A stretch of 64,000 nt of DNA from JANMDS01 sp031430575 (GCA_031430575.1 JANPBT010000031.1:1-64000); one strand, 5' to 3'. Counted from the stretch's first letter, positions 42,876 through 53,333 are shown. Notes: generated from the sequence alone by a model not told the origin. Translations and numbers: made by a program.

Positions 42876-44345
42876 ATGGACTTTATCACACGCCTCGCTG
42901 CGCCCGCCACAAGCAAAACGCAATGTCTCGTGCTTGGGATTTACGAAAAACGTAAGCTCACGCGCGCAGCGCAAAGTGCCGATGCCGCCTCCAAAGGCGC
43001 TCTCCTCAAAACCCTCAAGCATGGCGACATCGAAGGCAAAGCGGGGCAAACGCTGATGCTCTATGGCGTTGCAGGTATTGCCGCAGAGCGCGTGTTGCTG
43101 ATCGGGCTTGGTGAAGCGGGAAAAGGCAATCCAAAATCGATCAAAGCTGCGGCGACTGCGGCTACGAAAGCTTTGGAATCTTGCGGCGCAGCGCAAGCAA
43201 CTTTCTTCCTTTTAGATGAAGGTATTGAAAATGACGTGCAGCATATTGTGCTCGCCGCGCATGATGTGGCCTACCGGTTTGGCGAATGCAAAAATGTAAG
43301 CAAGCCCATTGATCACCCGTTGACCCAGATTACGCTTGCAAGCGACGATCCAAAAACCCAAAAAGCCGCGCAAGCCGCGCTTGCCGCTGCAGAGGCCGTG
43401 GCCGTTGGCGTCGCCTTTACAAAGCGCATGGGCAATCTGCCGGGCAATATCGCCACGCCGAGCTTTTTGGCCAGCGAAGCGACTAAGCTGAAAAAGTATG
43501 GCATCAAGGTCAAAGTGCTCGAGCGCAAAGACTGCGCAAAGCTTGGCATGAATACCTTTCTCTCCGTCTCGCAAGGCTCTGTGGAGCCACCGAAATTCAT
43601 CATCATGGAATATCTCGGCGGCGCGAAAAGCAGCAAGCCCACCGTGCTGGTGGGCAAAGGCATTACGTTTGATACGGGGGGCATTTCGATCAAGCCTGCG
43701 CCTGATATGGACCACATGAAATGGGATATGAGTGGTGCAGGTTCAGTGCTTGGCGTGTTTCGCGCGTTAGGCCAACTGAAGCCAAAGTGCAATGTGATTG
43801 GATTGATTCCAACGTGCGAAAACATGCCAGGCGGGCGGGCTGTAAAGCCAGGCGATATCGTCAAATCGATGTCGGGCCAAACCATTGAAAATCTCAATAC
43901 CGATGCGGAAGGCCGCTTGATTTTGTGTGATGCATTGACTTATGCCGAGCGCTTTAATCCGCGTGTTGTGATCGATATAGCAACGCTAACGGGCGCGTGC
44001 GTGATTGCCTTGGGCAGCGTCGTTTCTGGTATGTACGCAACGACTGAAAAGCTTGCTGAAGATTTGCTCGCGAGCGGCCAGCGCACTCATGATCGTACCT
44101 GGCGCATGCCGCTGTGGGACGATTATCAAGATGCCCTCAATAGCAATTTTGCCGATATGGCTAACGTTGGCGGGCGCGAAGGTGGCTCGATCACAGCAGC
44201 GTGCTTCCTCTGGCGCTTCGCGAAAAAATACGACTGGGCACATTTGGATATCGCAGGCATCGCCTATAAAGGCAGCGGCAAAGAAAAAGGCGCGACGGGG
44301 CGACCCGTCCCGATGCTTATGGATTACGTGTTGCGCAACGCCTGA
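42876..44345 (+). CDS. pepA: Leucyl aminopeptidase (M17)
   Basis: A 489-residue dizinc aminopeptidase. Metal and catalytic motifs: VLVGKGITFDTGGISIKP, MDHMKWDMSGAGSV, the signature NTDAEGRL, and a late GGREGGSITAACFLWRF. It removes N-terminal residues from peptides and, in some bacteria, binds DNA as a regulator. The start at 42876 gives the family length and follows an AAGG sequence. holC follows after 3 bp. Confidence 0.95.
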   Translation: MDFITRLAAPATSKTQCLVLGIYEKRKLTRAAQSADAASKGALLKTLKHGDIEGKAGQTLMLYGVAGIAAERVLLIGLGEAGKGNPKSIKAAATAATKALESCGAAQATFFLLDEGIENDVQHIVLAAHDVAYRFGECKNVSKPIDHPLTQITLASDDPKTQKAAQAALAAAEAVAVGVAFTKRMGNLPGNIATPSFLASEATKLKKYGIKVKVLERKDCAKLGMNTFLSVSQGSVEPPKFIIMEYLGGAKSSKPTVLVGKGITFDTGGISIKPAPDMDHMKWDMSGAGSVLGVFRALGQLKPKCNVIGLIPTCENMPGGRAVKPGDIVKSMSGQTIENLNTDAEGRLILCDALTYAERFNPRVVIDIATLTGACVIALGSVVSGMYATTEKLAEDLLASGQRTHDRTWRMPLWDDYQDALNSNFADMANVGGREGGSITAACFLWRFAKKYDWAHLDIAGIAYKGSGKEKGATGRPVPMLMDYVLRNA

Positions 44346-44348
44346 CTT

Positions 44349-44798
44349 TTGACTACGCCGACCGTGACCGAAATCGTTTTTTATTCCGGTGTTGCCGATC
44401 CGCTGGCATTTGCCGTGCGGTTGGCAACGAAGCTCTACGAAGATGGGCGGCGGGTGCGCGTGCATACGCCTGATGCAGAAATAACCGATCAGGTTGATCG
44501 GTTATTGTGGACGCATTCGCAAGGCGCGTTTGTGCCCCATTGCAGGCTTGATTCTGCGATTGCGCTCGATACGCCCGTGTGGGTCGATCATGCGCTGGAG
44601 CATCCGGGCGAGGCGGTCAATGCCGATGTGTTGATTAACTTAGCGGATGCTGCACCGGCGTTTATGGGGCGGTTTGTGCGGGTGGCCGATATTGTGGGTG
44701 AAACTGCGCCGCAGGTATCGGCTGGGCGTGCCCGCTACAAAGCGTATAAATCGAGCGGCTATGCGTTGACCCACCACGATATGAAAGGTAAGCCATGA
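44349..44798 (+). CDS. holC: DNA polymerase III chi subunit
   Basis: A 149-residue HolC-family protein. TEIVFYSGVADPLAFAVRLATKLYEDGRRVRVH and DRLLWTHSQGAFVPHC match the core of chi, which links the clamp loader to SSB. The start is either TTG at 44349 or GTG at 44364. A repeat (core 44704-44714) encodes TAPQV near the C-terminus. It sits between pepA and valS, its classical position. Confidence 0.9.
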   Translation: MTTPTVTEIVFYSGVADPLAFAVRLATKLYEDGRRVRVHTPDAEITDQVDRLLWTHSQGAFVPHCRLDSAIALDTPVWVDHALEHPGEAVNADVLINLADAAPAFMGRFVRVADIVGETAPQVSAGRARYKAYKSSGYALTHHDMKGKP

Positions 44799-45214
44799 GC
44801 GAGCCGATCTTGCCTGAAATGCCAATACAAAATGCGCCGCAAAAGGCTACGCCAGCTGATTTGTTGGCTAAGGCCGATGCGCTGATGCGCAAAAATCGCA
44901 CTGCAGAAGAAGACGATATTCCGGTGCTTGATATGCAAGTCACAGTGCATGACGAGCCGATTTCCGACCCTTCAACGGTTTCTAACTGGGATGCAGTTTG
45001 CGAGACGGTTTACCACCGCGTCATGCAGCAAATGGATCTTTACACGCAGTTTGGTCTGCGTGATCGGATCAGCCGCGAGCTTCGCCCGCGCATGATCGCC
45101 CTTGCCGAGCAAATGGGCAACGAAATCGCCAACGATGTGGCCGATAACATCCGTAAGTATGTTGCGCAGGCCGTTGATGAAGAAGTGGCGCGACTGCGGA
45201 CGATTAAAAAGTAA
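44795..45214 (+). CDS. Conserved hypothetical between holC and valS
   Basis: A 139-residue acidic soluble protein. It has a disordered N-terminus (MSEPILPEMPIQNAPQKATP, where NAPQK comes from a degenerate repeat) and a helical C-terminal half with VYHRVMQQMDLYTQFGLRDR and a final helix of alternating charge. Its ATG overlaps the holC stop (ATGA), so it is co-translated. I know similar proteins at this locus in betaproteobacteria but no function; a link to the replisome is only positional. Confidence 0.65.
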   Translation: MSEPILPEMPIQNAPQKATPADLLAKADALMRKNRTAEEDDIPVLDMQVTVHDEPISDPSTVSNWDAVCETVYHRVMQQMDLYTQFGLRDRISRELRPRMIALAEQMGNEIANDVADNIRKYVAQAVDEEVARLRTIKK

Positions 45215-45223
45215 AGATTAGCC

Positions 45224-45276
45224 AATACTTGCGGCGCAGATTTGGCTCAAATTGGGCTCAATCTGCGCCGCAGGTA
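45224..45276. repeat. Inverted pair of the dispersed repeat between co-directional genes
   Basis: ATACTTGCGGCGCAGATTT (one mismatch, core 45229-45239) faces an exact copy (core 45263-45273). It starts 10 bp after the preceding stop. A third bare core, TGCTGCGCCGCAGCA, lies at 45301-45315. This is the only pair in the window not between convergent genes; it probably separates holC from valS transcription. Confidence 0.85.
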
Positions 45277-45334
45277 CGTTAAAACCAGTTCAAATTTTCG
45301 TGCTGCGCCGCAGCAAAGTGAGCGCTCCTAAATC

Positions 45335-45340
45335 TATAAT
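45335..45340 (+). promoter_or_regulatory. Candidate valS -10 element
   Basis: TATAAT, 27 bp before the valS ATG. I see no good -35 at the matching distance. Confidence 0.35.
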
Positions 45341-45366
45341 GACTACACGTTAATAGATTGCAGATT

Positions 45367-48189
45367 ATGGAACTCGCTAAATCCTTTGCCCCAACTGAAA
45401 TTGAATCCAAGTGGTATCCCATTTGGGAAAAGGAAGGCTATTTCAAGCCGCGCACCTCTGCCGATGCGCCGAGCTACTGCATTCAATTGCCGCCCCCAAA
45501 CGTCACGGGCACGCTGCACATGGGTCATGCCTTTCAGCAAACGATCATGGATTCGCTCATCCGCTATCACCGGATGCAGGGGCACAACACTAATTGGATC
45601 GTCGGCACTGATCATGCCGGTATCGCCACGCAAATTGTCGTGGAGAGGCTGCTTGAGGCGCAGGGTCAAAAGCGCAGTGATTTCACGCGTGAGCAATTTT
45701 TAGAAAAAGTCTGGGCCTGGAAAGAGCAATCGGGCTCAGCGATCACGCGCCAGATGCGTCGCTTGGGCGCCTCTGCAAACTGGGGCTACGCCGATGCGTC
45801 GGGCAGCGATCAAGGCTATTTCACGATGGACGCCCACATGAGCAAGGGCGTCACCGAGACCTTTGCCCAGCTTTATGAGCAAGGCTTGATTTATCGCGGT
45901 AAGCGCTTAGTGAATTGGGACCCAGTGTTGCAATCGGCGGTCTCTGAGTTAGAAGTTGAATCAGAAGAGCGTAACGGTTTCATGTGGCACATTCTTTATC
46001 CATTTAGCGATGGCCCGATCGGTGAGATGAAAGGCATGCATATCGCCACCACGCGGCCCGAAACAATGCTGGCTGATGGCGCGCTCGCGGTTCATCCCGA
46101 AGATGATCGCTACAAACATCTCATCGGCAAGATGGTCGATTTGCCTTTGTGTAACCGCAAAATTCCAATCATCGCTGATGATTTCGTCGATCGAGAATTT
46201 GGCTCGGGTTGCGTAAAAATTACCGGCGCACATGATTTCAATGATTATGCTTGCGCGTTGCGTCATGATTTGCCACTGATTACGATTTTTACGCTCGATG
46301 CCAAGATTAACGAAAATGGCCCCGAGCAATATCGCGGGCTTGATCGCTTCGAGTGCCGCAAGAAAGTGCTCGCCGATTTAGAGGCGCAGCAGTTTTTGCA
46401 AAAGGCCGTGCCCCATAAAAATATGGTGCCCGTGTGCGGGCGCACCGGGCAAATCGTCGAGCCGATGTTGACCGATCAATGGTTTGTCGCCATGAGTAAA
46501 CCAACGCAAAAGCACGCGGGCGGGCTTGCTGGGCGGGCGCTCGATGCTGTGAAAAATGGCGACGTGCGTTTCTTTCCTGAGCACTGGAGCGCAACCTATA
46601 ACCACTGGCTCTCCAATATTCAAGATTGGTGCATTTCGCGCCAGCTTTGGTGGGGACACCAAATTCCAGCGTGGTACGACGATGCGGGCAACGTTTATGT
46701 TGGTCGCAGTGTTGAAGAAGTTTGCGCAAAATCTGGCATACCTGCGGCGCAACTTCGCCGCGATCCTGATGTGCTCGATACTTGGTTTTCCTCGGCGTTG
46801 GTTTGCCACACCACGCTTGGCTGGCCTGATATGGCGCGCTTTGAAAAAGACAAACTTTACTTGCCGAGCAACACGCTGGTGACCGGAAACGACATCATCT
46901 TTTTCTGGGTCGCGCGCATGATTACGATGACCTTGCACTTCACCGATAAAGTGCCCTTTAAAGATGTGTACATCAATGCCATGGTGCGCGATGCCGATGG
47001 CAATAAGATGAGCAAATCAAAGGGCAACGTGCTTGACCCGATTGATTTGATCGATGGCATCGGGCTTGAGCGGCTCGTTGAGAAATCAGTGCAGGGCTTG
47101 ATGCTCGCTGGGCACAAAGAAAAAGCCGAAAAATACATTCGCAAAAACTTCCCGACCGGGATGAATGCCTATGGCGCAGATGCAGTGCGCTTTACCTTCG
47201 CATCGCTTTCGAGCATGTCGATCACGCTCAATTTTGATTTGAGCCGCTGCGAAGGCTATCGCAATTTTTGTAATAAGCTGTGGAATGCAACGCGCTTTGT
47301 GATGATGAATGTCGAAGGCAAAGACTGCGGGCTCGATGCCGCGCTGCCGGTCACGCTCTCGCCAATCGATCATTGGATCATCTCGCGCCTGCAAATCACC
47401 GAGCGAGAGATCCGCGCCGGCTTTGATGGCTATCGCTTCGATCTCGCCTCGAAAGCGCTCTATGAATTCGTTTGGGATGAGTATTGCGATTGGTATGTGG
47501 AGTGCGCCAAAACCCAGCTCGCCCAAGCTGAAAAGGTCGGCGACGATGCGGCTGCGCGCGGAACTCGGCGCACGCTCGTGCGCGTGCTCGAGGCGGCGCT
47601 GCGTTTGGCCCATCCGATCATCCCGTTCATTACCGAAGAGCTCTGGCAGATCGTTGCCCCGCAAGCAGGGAAAACAGGCAAAACGATTTCGTTAGAGCCC
47701 TACCCATTGCCAGACACTTCAAAAATTAACGATGCGGCCTGCGCTCAAATGGCGCAACTGCAAGCGCTGGTGAATGCCTGCCGCACTTTGCGCAGCGAAA
47801 TGAAGCTCTCCCCAGCGGAGCGCGTGCCTATGCTCGTAACAGGTGATCACGCGACTCTCGCGCACATCGCGCCGCACTTAGCCGCGCTCGGTAAATTGAG
47901 CGACGTACAAATCGTCGAGGCCTTGCCGCAAACAGATGCACCCGTGCAAATTGTCGGTGAATTCAAACTGATGTTGAAGATCGAAATTGATCCGGTTGCC
48001 GAGCGCGAGCGCTTAACCAAAGAGATCGCGCGTCTCGATGGCGAAATCGTGAAAGCGCAAGCGAAATTGGGCAACGAAAGTTTCGTCGCCCGTGCGCCAG
48101 CGGCTGTAGTTGCGCAAGAAAAAGAGCGCATGGCTGGGTTTGTTGCAACGCGCGATAAGATGGCAATACAGTTGAAGTCTTTGGGCTAA
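45367..48189 (+). CDS. valS: Valyl-tRNA synthetase
   Basis: A 940-residue class I synthetase. The HIGH-type motif is [15 protein letters not shown], the KMSKS loop is NKMSKSKGN, the editing (CP1) domain contains [17 protein letters not shown], and the C-terminus is the coiled-coil arm typical of ValRS. It charges tRNA-Val. A repeat (46742-46752) encodes IPAAQL in a surface region of the synthetase core. The start at 45367 (MELAKSFAP) is chosen by homology over an in-frame TTG. Confidence 0.97.
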   Translation: MELAKSFAPTEIESKWYPIWEKEGYFKPRTSADAPSYCIQLPPPNVTGTLHMGHAFQQTIMDSLIRYHRMQGHNTNWIVGTDHAGIATQIVVERLLEAQGQKRSDFTREQFLEKVWAWKEQSGSAITRQMRRLGASANWGYADASGSDQGYFTMDAHMSKGVTETFAQLYEQGLIYRGKRLVNWDPVLQSAVSELEVESEERNGFMWHILYPFSDGPIGEMKGMHIATTRPETMLADGALAVHPEDDRYKHLIGKMVDLPLCNRKIPIIADDFVDREFGSGCVKITGAHDFNDYACALRHDLPLITIFTLDAKINENGPEQYRGLDRFECRKKVLADLEAQQFLQKAVPHKNMVPVCGRTGQIVEPMLTDQWFVAMSKPTQKHAGGLAGRALDAVKNGDVRFFPEHWSATYNHWLSNIQDWCISRQLWWGHQIPAWYDDAGNVYVGRSVEEVCAKSGIPAAQLRRDPDVLDTWFSSALVCHTTLGWPDMARFEKDKLYLPSNTLVTGNDIIFFWVARMITMTLHFTDKVPFKDVYINAMVRDADGNKMSKSKGNVLDPIDLIDGIGLERLVEKSVQGLMLAGHKEKAEKYIRKNFPTGMNAYGADAVRFTFASLSSMSITLNFDLSRCEGYRNFCNKLWNATRFVMMNVEGKDCGLDAALPVTLSPIDHWIISRLQITEREIRAGFDGYRFDLASKALYEFVWDEYCDWYVECAKTQLAQAEKVGDDAAARGTRRTLVRVLEAALRLAHPIIPFITEELWQIVAPQAGKTGKTISLEPYPLPDTSKINDAACAQMAQLQALVNACRTLRSEMKLSPAERVPMLVTGDHATLAHIAPHLAALGKLSDVQIVEALPQTDAPVQIVGEFKLMLKIEIDPVAERERLTKEIARLDGEIVKAQAKLGNESFVARAPAAVVAQEKERMAGFVATRDKMAIQLKSLG

Positions 48190-48198
48190 ATCGCTGCC

Positions 48199-48251
48199 AT
48201 ACCTGCGGCGCAGATTTGGGCAAAAAAGAGCCTAATCTGCGCCGCAGGTAT
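48199..48251. repeat. Inverted pair of the dispersed repeat in a convergent gap
   Basis: Exact copies with cores 48203-48213 and 48237-48247 face each other, 9 bp after the valS stop and 8 bp before the stop of the converging acetyltransferase gene. A likely bidirectional terminator. Confidence 0.9.
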
Positions 48252-48259
48252 CACCCCAT

Positions 48260-48688
48260 TTAAAGCCGTTTTCCGATCGAGATCACGGCATCCCGCCCGT
48301 AGCCATGCTTTGCATAAAAGGCGAGCGCGGCATCGTTGCCTGCCATCACTTGCATATTGATTTTCACGCATCCGCGCGCTTTGAGCGCGGCTTCGGCATG
48401 CTGCAGTAGCCCGCTTGCAACGCCCGCGCGTCGCACGGCCGGCGCAACACCGAGCGTATATACCCATCCTCGATGGCCATCGTAGCCCGCCATTACCGTG
48501 CCAATCAGTGCGTGCCGTTGCGACGCGACCCAAAACAGCCCATCGTTCATCGCGAGCTTGCGCGCGATGTTGGTGCGCGGGTCGCGCTGCGGGTATTTCG
48601 GGTCGTTGTATTCCGGGAAAATTGCTGACCAGAGCGCGACAAGCGCATCGGTATCTGCGGGGGAAACCGCGCGAATCGTGACGCTCAA
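48260..48688 (-). CDS. GNAT family N-acetyltransferase
   Basis: A 142-residue acetyltransferase with the acetyl-CoA loop VYTLGVAPAVRRAGVASGLL and the C-terminal NDAALAFYAKHGYGRD. The TTG at 48688 overlaps the upstream SDR stop (TTGA), suggesting coupling; an ATG at 48718 inside the SDR gene is the alternative. The substrate is unknown. Third gene of an ALDH-SDR-GNAT operon. Confidence 0.8.
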   Translation of the reverse strand: MSVTIRAVSPADTDALVALWSAIFPEYNDPKYPQRDPRTNIARKLAMNDGLFWVASQRHALIGTVMAGYDGHRGWVYTLGVAPAVRRAGVASGLLQHAEAALKARGCVKINMQVMAGNDAALAFYAKHGYGRDAVISIGKRL

Positions 48689-49440
48689 ACGCAGCGCCCG
48701 CCATCGACTTCGATGCAAGTTCCGGTGATAAATTCGGATTCATCGCTAGCCAAAAAGAGCGCGGCGTTAGCGATATCTTTGGGTTGCGAAAACCGCCCCA
48801 TTGGAATTACCGAGAGAAATTGCGCACGCCGCTCCGGCGTATCTTCGCCCATGAAGGTCGAGAGCAGCGGCGTCTCGCCCGCGACGGGATTAATCATATT
48901 GACGCGAATATTATCTTTCGCCAACTCGACTGCCATGGTCTTGCCGGTGATGATCACTGCGCCTTTGGTGCCGTTGTACCAAGTTAATCCGGGGCGCGGG
49001 CGAATGCCAGCCGTTGAGGCGATATTGATAAAGCAGCCGCTGCCTTGCTTGCGCATCACCGGCACGCAATGCTGCGCTGAAAGATAAATCGATTTCACAT
49101 TGACTGCGTAAACGCGATCAAATTCTTCTTCCGTGGTCTCCAATAGCGGTTGATTTTTATGGCTCACGCCCGCGTTATTGACCACGATATCGAGCTTGCC
49201 AAAAGCGCGTAGGGTCTCGCCGACCATGCCGGCCCAATCGAGCGCGCGGGAGACATCAGCGCGGATGGCGCGCACCGAAGCGCCGTTAAGTTTCAGCGAT
49301 TCCGCCGCTTTATGCGCCGCTTCGCCTTGCACATCAGCGAGCATCACTGCGCAGCCTTCTTCAACAAAACGCTGCGCGATACCCAAGCCAAATCCTTGTG
49401 CTCCGCCGGTAATGAGTGCCACTTTCCCCTGTAATCGCAT
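48685..49440 (-). CDS. Short-chain dehydrogenase/reductase
   Basis: A 251-residue classical SDR: nucleotide loop TGGAQGFGLGIA, structural NNAG, catalytic Ser (NIASTAGIRPRPG) and YxxxK in the form WYNGTKG, C-terminal FITGTCIEVDGG. An acidic residue after beta-2 (LADVQGE) suggests NAD(H). It follows the aldehyde dehydrogenase gene by 9 bp. Together they could oxidise an alcohol via an aldehyde to an acid; the substrate is unknown. Confidence 0.88.
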   Translation of the reverse strand: MRLQGKVALITGGAQGFGLGIAQRFVEEGCAVMLADVQGEAAHKAAESLKLNGASVRAIRADVSRALDWAGMVGETLRAFGKLDIVVNNAGVSHKNQPLLETTEEEFDRVYAVNVKSIYLSAQHCVPVMRKQGSGCFINIASTAGIRPRPGLTWYNGTKGAVIITGKTMAVELAKDNIRVNMINPVAGETPLLSTFMGEDTPERRAQFLSVIPMGRFSQPKDIANAALFLASDESEFITGTCIEVDGGRCV

Positions 49441-49449
49441 GATCTACCC

Positions 49450-50901
49450 CTAGTCGTACTTTGTAATGATTGTTTTAAGTTGTGTGAAACCGTAGAGCGC
49501 TTCAAAGCCTTTCTCGCGCCCATGCCCTGATGATTTTACGCCGCCGAAGGGGAGCTCGACGCCACCACCTGCGCCGTAGTTGTTGACGTAAAACTGACCC
49601 GTGCGCACGCCCCGTGCAACGCGTAACGCGCGCGCACCGTTGGTTGTCCAGACGGCATTGGTCAGGCCAAAAACCGTATTGTTGGCCAGTGCAATCGCAT
49701 CGGCTTCATCGGCAAAGGGTAGGGCGACCAATACCGGCCCGAATACTTCGTCGCAGGCCAATTTCTGCGCCGCAGGTATTTTGTCGAGTAAGGTGGGCAA
49801 TTGATAGAAGCCGCCTTTGGGTGTGCCGCGCGCGATTGTGCCCTGCGCTACTGTGCGCGCACCCGTCTCGTGGCCATGCGCGAGCATCGCTTGAATGCGC
49901 GCCAACTGCGTTTTGCGAATGATTGGGCCGAGGTCAAGATCTTTCGATGCAGCGCCGACTTTGAGCGCACTGAATCGATCGGCGAGTGCGGCCATTACTT
50001 TGGCGTAACTTTTTTTCTGAATCAAAATGCGTGAGCCCGCGCTGCACGTTTGACCGGCGTTTTGGATAATCGCATTGACCCAAACCGGTAAGCCGGCCTC
50101 AAAATCTGCGTCGTCAAAAACGATTTGTGCGCCTTTGCCGCCGAGCTCTAGCGTGACCGGGCAATGCCTGCGGGCAGCCGTTTGCGCAACGCAAGCGCCG
50201 GTTGCCGGCGAGCCTGTAAATGAAATATGGTCGATGCCTGGGTGCGATGCAAGCGCCGCACCCGCCTCTAAGCCCAAGCCGGTGACCACATTGAGCACAC
50301 CTTCTGGGAAGCCCACTTCTGCAGCTAGTTTCGCGATATACAACACCGATAAACACGCATCCTCTGCGGGCTTAACAACGCAGGCGTTGCCCGCCGCCAG
50401 CGCAGCGCCGACACTGCGCCCGAAGATTTGCATCGGGTAATTCCAAGGAATGATGTGACCTGTAACCCCATGCGGCTCGCGCCACGTCATAACCGAAAAA
50501 CCCGGGGTGTAAGGAATCGTTTCGCCGTGAAATTTATCGCAGGCGCCGGCATAATATTCAAAGTAGCGGGCGCAGGCGGTCGCATCTGCTTTGGCTTGCT
50601 TGACTGGTTTTCCGCAGTCGCGCATTTCGAGGCCCGCTAAAGCATCGTGATGGCTGATGATGGCATTGGCTAATTTGGTCAATAGGCGACCGCGATCAAC
50701 CGTTGCGATCCGACCCCAAGCGCCCGTATCGAACGCTGCTCGTGCCGTTCTTACCGCAAGATCAATATCGGCTGCGCCGCCGCGCGCCAGCGCCGCAAAC
50801 GGTAGGCCGTCGGAAGGATCGATAACGGGGATCGTCTCGCCGGAGGTCGACGCGCGCAATTGATTGCCGATGAAGTGATGGGCGGAAGGAATAGAAGCCA
50901 T
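49450..50901 (-). CDS. NAD(P)-dependent aldehyde dehydrogenase
   Basis: A 483-residue ALDH. Motifs: the NAD site GHIIPWNYPMQIFGRSVGAALAAG, the loop FTGSPATGACV, catalytic Glu in LELGGKGAQIVF and catalytic Cys in NAGQTCSAGSRIL. It resembles betaine/aminoaldehyde-type enzymes, but the substrate is not certain. First gene of the ALDH-SDR-GNAT operon. A repeat (core 49765-49775) encodes IPAAQ in a surface loop. Confidence 0.9.
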   Translation of the reverse strand: MASIPSAHHFIGNQLRASTSGETIPVIDPSDGLPFAALARGGAADIDLAVRTARAAFDTGAWGRIATVDRGRLLTKLANAIISHHDALAGLEMRDCGKPVKQAKADATACARYFEYYAGACDKFHGETIPYTPGFSVMTWREPHGVTGHIIPWNYPMQIFGRSVGAALAAGNACVVKPAEDACLSVLYIAKLAAEVGFPEGVLNVVTGLGLEAGAALASHPGIDHISFTGSPATGACVAQTAARRHCPVTLELGGKGAQIVFDDADFEAGLPVWVNAIIQNAGQTCSAGSRILIQKKSYAKVMAALADRFSALKVGAASKDLDLGPIIRKTQLARIQAMLAHGHETGARTVAQGTIARGTPKGGFYQLPTLLDKIPAAQKLACDEVFGPVLVALPFADEADAIALANNTVFGLTNAVWTTNGARALRVARGVRTGQFYVNNYGAGGGVELPFGGVKSSGHGREKGFEALYGFTQLKTIITKYD

Positions 50902-50937
50902 GAGAGCAGACGCACGTAAAACGGAATACGTTTGATT

Positions 50938-51804
50938 CTAATCGCCCACTTCGGTGAAAAGTTCGAGCAGATGCTGGAATCGGGACGGCGCGATCACCCC
51001 AGATTTAACCGCATCTTTCACAACGCAATCGGGCTCTTGCCGGTGCGCGCAATTTCGAAATCGGCAAGCCGACTTTAAGCGCGCGAGCTCAGGAAAGCCG
51101 CGCACGACATCGGCGCGCGTTAGGTGCGCGACGCCAAACACCTGCATCCCAGGTGAATCGATGATCCAGCTTTGAGCATCCAGTGCAAACAGCTTGCTGT
51201 GGGTCGTGGTGTGGGTGCCGGCGTTGCGCAAAATTGAAAGTGGGCCGATTTTGCGAATCTCTTCACCGAAAAGCTGATTGAGAATCGAAGATTTACCCAT
51301 GCCCGATTGCCCGATGAGTACGCTGCGCTGCCCAGCTAAAAGCGGGCGCAAGGCGTCTACGTTTTCGTGTGCGCAGAGGCCAATAACGCTATAGCCGAGT
51401 GTGGCGTATTGGGCATTTAAATGTGCCAATACCTGCGGCGCAATTTTGGTTAAATCCATTTTGTTCAATACGATCACCACACGGACATCGGCGGCTTGTG
51501 CCGTGACCAGCCAGCGATCCAAGAGCGCAGGTGAGTAGGTGGGGTCGGCTGCGATCACGCAGACCACTTGGGTGACATTCGCCGCGACCACTTTTTGCTT
51601 AAATGCATCAGCGCGGTAAAACTTACTCGTGCGTGGGCTGACGGTTTCAATGACGCCTTGGGCATTGGGTTGCAGCGTCACATTTGCCAAATCACCGCAG
51701 GCGATGGATTGATCCCGCCCTTTGCTTACGCAGCGAATGGTTTCGCCGTCAATATTAACGATGTAGTGGCGGCGCTGGGTCTCAACGACTAATCCGATAG
51801 CCAA
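50938..51804 (-). CDS. rsgA: Ribosome small subunit-dependent GTPase A
   Basis: A 288-residue circularly permuted GTPase. An OB-fold precedes G4 (VLNKMDL), then G1 (GQSGMGKSSILN), then G3 (DSPGMQ), followed by the zinc site CRFRNCAHRQEPDC. RsgA acts in late 30S maturation. The start is a TTG at 51804 with a GAGG just upstream that overlaps the preceding stop region. A repeat (51433-51443) encodes IAPQV in the linker after G4. Confidence 0.93.
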   Translation of the reverse strand: MAIGLVVETQRRHYIVNIDGETIRCVSKGRDQSIACGDLANVTLQPNAQGVIETVSPRTSKFYRADAFKQKVVAANVTQVVCVIAADPTYSPALLDRWLVTAQAADVRVVIVLNKMDLTKIAPQVLAHLNAQYATLGYSVIGLCAHENVDALRPLLAGQRSVLIGQSGMGKSSILNQLFGEEIRKIGPLSILRNAGTHTTTHSKLFALDAQSWIIDSPGMQVFGVAHLTRADVVRGFPELARLKSACRFRNCAHRQEPDCVVKDAVKSGVIAPSRFQHLLELFTEVGD

Positions 51805-51807
51805 ACC

Positions 51808-53289
51808 TCAGTTACGCGCGGTGCGTCGTTCGCGCAGCGATTCTGAGAGTGCTGCACGCACTTCTCGTAAGCGGGCTTCGACCATGCTGGCTTGAAAGAA
51901 ATCACCATCGCCCGCGCGTGAGGCGAAGGTAAATTGCTCGATGGCTCCTTGTAAATTCCCCGAGCGGGCGTAGGCTTCGCCGAGGTAGCGATATTGCTGG
52001 AGTTTGTTGCCGAGCTTAGCGTTGGCGCGTGCTGCGATTTCAAATAGCGTTGGATCGCCGGGGAATTTTGCGAGCGCGGTTTCCATAAAAATAGCAGCTG
52101 ATTTTGTATCGTTATTTTTGAGGAGCGCTTCTGGGTAATCGACGTAGAGCTGCTTATGGTTGGGGAAGGTCGCCAGTGCGCTCGCGTAGCGGCGCAGAGC
52201 ACCCGCACGATCGCCGCTTTCGGTTAACACTTGCCCGGCCATTGCATCGACCATCGCATGATTTGGATTCATGTTCTCAAGCAGTGTGAGCTCGCGGCGA
52301 GCGCCCGCGAAATCTTTGTTTTGCAAGAGCGTGGCGACTAAGCCATAGCGGGTTGCGGCCTCGTGGTTGAACTTACGTTCTTTGAGCTGATCTTCAAAAT
52401 AGATACGCGTTTCGTTGCGATCACCCAAATAGCTTCGCACGAGCGCCCGCACGTATTGAAAATCATCGCTCTCACGCGGTTGCTTAAAGTTCAAATTGGC
52501 CGTGCGTGCTTGGGCATCGGCAATGCGCTCATACGATACCGGATGGGTGCGCAAATAGTTGGGGATTTGGGCGTTATCGTTTGCCCTAGTTGCCCGCTGC
52601 AGTCGCTCAAACATCGCAGCCATCGCGTGTGGGTCAAGCTTGCTACGCTCCAAGGTCTGAAAGCCGATGCGATCGGCTTCGCGCTCAAATTCGCGTGTGT
52701 AATCCAGCTGCGATTGGATGGAATAGGCTTGGCTCGAGACCGCCGCGGCTTGCGCGACTTGCGGATTACTACGCGCGGCCAAGATTGCGAGCGCGAGTGC
52801 TGCTAGCGTAACCCAAGTTGATCGCGATTGCCCCGCTAAAGAGCGTGCGATATGCGATTGGGTGACGTGGGCCATTTCGTGTGCGACCACGCTGGCAAGC
52901 TCTGATTCGGTTTGCGTGAGGACAATCAGCCCGAGATTGATGCCAATAAAACCGCCCGGTAATGCAAAGGCATTGACGCCTGGGTCATTCACCGCAAACA
53001 CTTCAAAACTTTGCTTGATGTCGGGATTTCCGGCGCGCAGTCGCGCCGCGAGCTCATTAAGATAAGCGTTGATTTCGGGGTCGTTTAAGATGACGCCTTG
53101 TGCGCGCAACTGCTGCACCGCGGTCTCTCCGAGCTTGCGCTCATCGCGCGGAGAAAGAATGGATGACGACTCATCACCTAAATCTGGAAGCGCTGCGCCC
53201 GCAGTCTGCGCAGCCGCAAGCGGGGCTTGCGCAAGCAGCGAAAAAATCAAAAAAGAGGCGCAAAAGCGTTTTAACAGAGGGGTCATCAT
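51808..53289 (-). CDS. bepA: M48 metalloprotease with TPR domain (BepA-like)
   Basis: A 493-residue periplasmic protease/chaperone. Signal peptide ([16 protein letters not shown]), then an M48 domain with [11 protein letters not shown] (HExxH) and the third ligand in READRIG, and from about residue 280 a C-terminal TPR domain (for example [17 protein letters not shown]). BepA/YfgC assists LptD and outer-membrane protein assembly and degrades failed products. It is divergent from moaC with 44 bp between, and followed by rsgA after 3 bp. Confidence 0.9.
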   Translation of the reverse strand: MMTPLLKRFCASFLIFSLLAQAPLAAAQTAGAALPDLGDESSSILSPRDERKLGETAVQQLRAQGVILNDPEINAYLNELAARLRAGNPDIKQSFEVFAVNDPGVNAFALPGGFIGINLGLIVLTQTESELASVVAHEMAHVTQSHIARSLAGQSRSTWVTLAALALAILAARSNPQVAQAAAVSSQAYSIQSQLDYTREFEREADRIGFQTLERSKLDPHAMAAMFERLQRATRANDNAQIPNYLRTHPVSYERIADAQARTANLNFKQPRESDDFQYVRALVRSYLGDRNETRIYFEDQLKERKFNHEAATRYGLVATLLQNKDFAGARRELTLLENMNPNHAMVDAMAGQVLTESGDRAGALRRYASALATFPNHKQLYVDYPEALLKNNDTKSAAIFMETALAKFPGDPTLFEIAARANAKLGNKLQQYRYLGEAYARSGNLQGAIEQFTFASRAGDGDFFQASMVEARLREVRAALSESLRERRTARN

Positions 53290-53311
53290 TGGTAAGATAC
53301 CCGAATTCGCA

Positions 53312-53330
53312 AAAAGTTGCGCCGCAGGTT
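53312..53330 (-). repeat. Dispersed-repeat copy acting as moaC leader
   Basis: AAAAGTTGCGCCGCAGGTTT (core 53317-53327, one mismatch) ends 4 bp before the moaC ATG, so its CAGG occupies the Shine-Dalgarno position. Confidence 0.7.
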
Positions 53331-53333
53331 TCT

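Noticed and set aside
45301..45315. Bare palindrome TGCTGCGCCGCAGCA as a full repeat copy
   Set aside because: It has the 11-bp core but neither flank of the consensus, so it may be coincidental next to the true pair.
6905..48251. Repeat pairs as MITEs or REPINs moved by a transposase
   Set aside because: No target duplications are visible around the pairs, no RAYT gene is present here, and single copies inside genes are just as common. Not excluded genome-wide.
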